From contig CALXZR010000068.1 in NCBI GenBank assembly GCA_944393295.1, positions 1 through 14,304 on the forward strand: a stretch of DNA of 14,304 nt, written 5' to 3'. The notes below the pieces were generated by a model. That model saw only the letters and a list, made by a program, of their open reading frames with translations. It had not been told where the DNA came from and searched no databases. The stretch comes from an uncultured Clostridia bacterium. Lineage in GTDB: Bacteria > Bacillota_A > Clostridia > TANB77 > CAG-508. The position numbers and the translations under genes were made by a program. Below, piece after piece: positions 13,977-14,304 of this stretch (positions are counted from its first letter, which is position 1; each line of letters starts with the position of its first letter).

Positions 13977-14304
13977 ATGGAAAAAGAAAGATATAAACAT
14001 TTAAATAGTTATTTAAAAGAAAAATTTGGAGAACGCACTTTAAAAATATGTATTAATGGACATTTTACTTGTCCTAATAGAGATGGCTCTTGCAGTAAAA
14101 ATGGTTGTATTTTTTGTAGTGAAAAAGGTTCTGGTGAACATATTTTACGAATAAATGGAAATAAACAGCTACTTAACTCATTAGATAAAAATGCCCATAT
14201 TGAAAGCGTAAAAAGCTCTATTTCTAAGCAGGTAGAAAATTATTTTAATTCTTATAAAAGCAAAAGAGCTAATAAATTTATTGCATATTTTCAAAATTTT
14301 TCTA
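13977..14304 (+). CDS. Radical SAM protein, TIGR01212/YhcC type (3' end cut by window)
   Basis: The first 109 codons of a radical S-adenosylmethionine protein; the rest lies beyond the window. The reading begins MEKERYKHLNSYLKEKFGER, then GHFTCPNRDGSCSKNGCIFCSEKGSGEH, and reaches KFIAYFQNFS. The CPNRDG...GCIFCSE.GSG block (C32, C44, C47 as probable cluster ligands, with an unusual long first spacing) and the later KxIAYFQ motif are those of the YhcC/TIGR01212 family, whose function is not settled. The start is well fixed: an in-frame TGA at 13962-13964 excludes any longer form, and the next candidates are beyond the conserved LNSYLKEKFG segment. There is no Shine-Dalgarno sequence, and the -10 box ends 6 nt before the ATG. 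C39 is an extra cysteine between the ligands. Confidence 0.88.
   Translation, partial: MEKERYKHLNSYLKEKFGERTLKICINGHFTCPNRDGSCSKNGCIFCSEKGSGEHILRINGNKQLLNSLDKNAHIESVKSSISKQVENYFNSYKSKRANKFIAYFQNFS

Noticed and set aside
1..14304. CRISPR array, tRNA or rRNA genes, prophage, or a multi-gene defence island
   Set aside because: No regularly spaced repeats, no cloverleaf or rRNA-like segments, and no integrase, capsid or nuclease/helicase cluster were seen. Apart from one IS, the genes are core metabolism and cell-cycle genes.

Overview
The window is about three-quarters A+T. Nearly every gene starts at ATG behind a strong AGGAGG-type ribosome-binding site. The content (four-subunit pyruvate:ferredoxin oxidoreductase, MinD/MinE with RodA, an NdoA-type MazF, a fibro-slime/MucBP surface protein with a sortase-type tail) points to an anaerobic low-GC Firmicute of the class Clostridia, probably a gut or host-associated lineage. 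No species can be named from the sequence.

Layout, left to right. Positions 1-730: a type II thymidine kinase (+) with its own promoter and an AT-rich terminator. Positions 738-2214: an IS256-family insertion sequence with an intact DDE transposase (-); its left side carries two copies of the end motif about 99 bp apart. Positions 2250-4391 (-): a 713-residue cell-wall-anchored protein (signal peptide, fibro-slime domain, three MucBP repeats, MPRTG sorting signal), with a well-formed promoter whose spacer holds a 13-bp dyad. Positions 4609-5626 (-): a MazF/NdoA endoribonuclease with no antitoxin gene beside it, preceded by a membrane-anchored protein resembling the GerS/LolA-like proteins of Clostridia. 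Positions 5805-9547 (-): a compact minD-minE-rodA-dusB operon (division-site placement, wall elongation, tRNA modification) ending in a clear terminator. Its MinE has an exceptional acidic/lysine-rich extension of about 165 residues. Positions 9809-12862 (-): porG-porD-porA-porB, encoding pyruvate:ferredoxin oxidoreductase, with a promoter upstream and a terminator downstream. Positions 13023-14304: a divergent pair, a Nudix hydrolase fused to an inorganic-pyrophosphatase-like domain (-), and the start of a YhcC/TIGR01212-type radical SAM protein (+) that appears to be made from a leaderless mRNA.

Most of the window is conserved core metabolism and cell-cycle machinery. No phage, CRISPR array, tRNA, rRNA or recognisable multi-gene defence system was seen. 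The points most worth a second look are the extended MinE, the Nudix-pyrophosphatase fusion, the apparently leaderless radical SAM gene, the MazF without an adjacent partner, the duplicated IS end, and the dyad in the surface-protein promoter.
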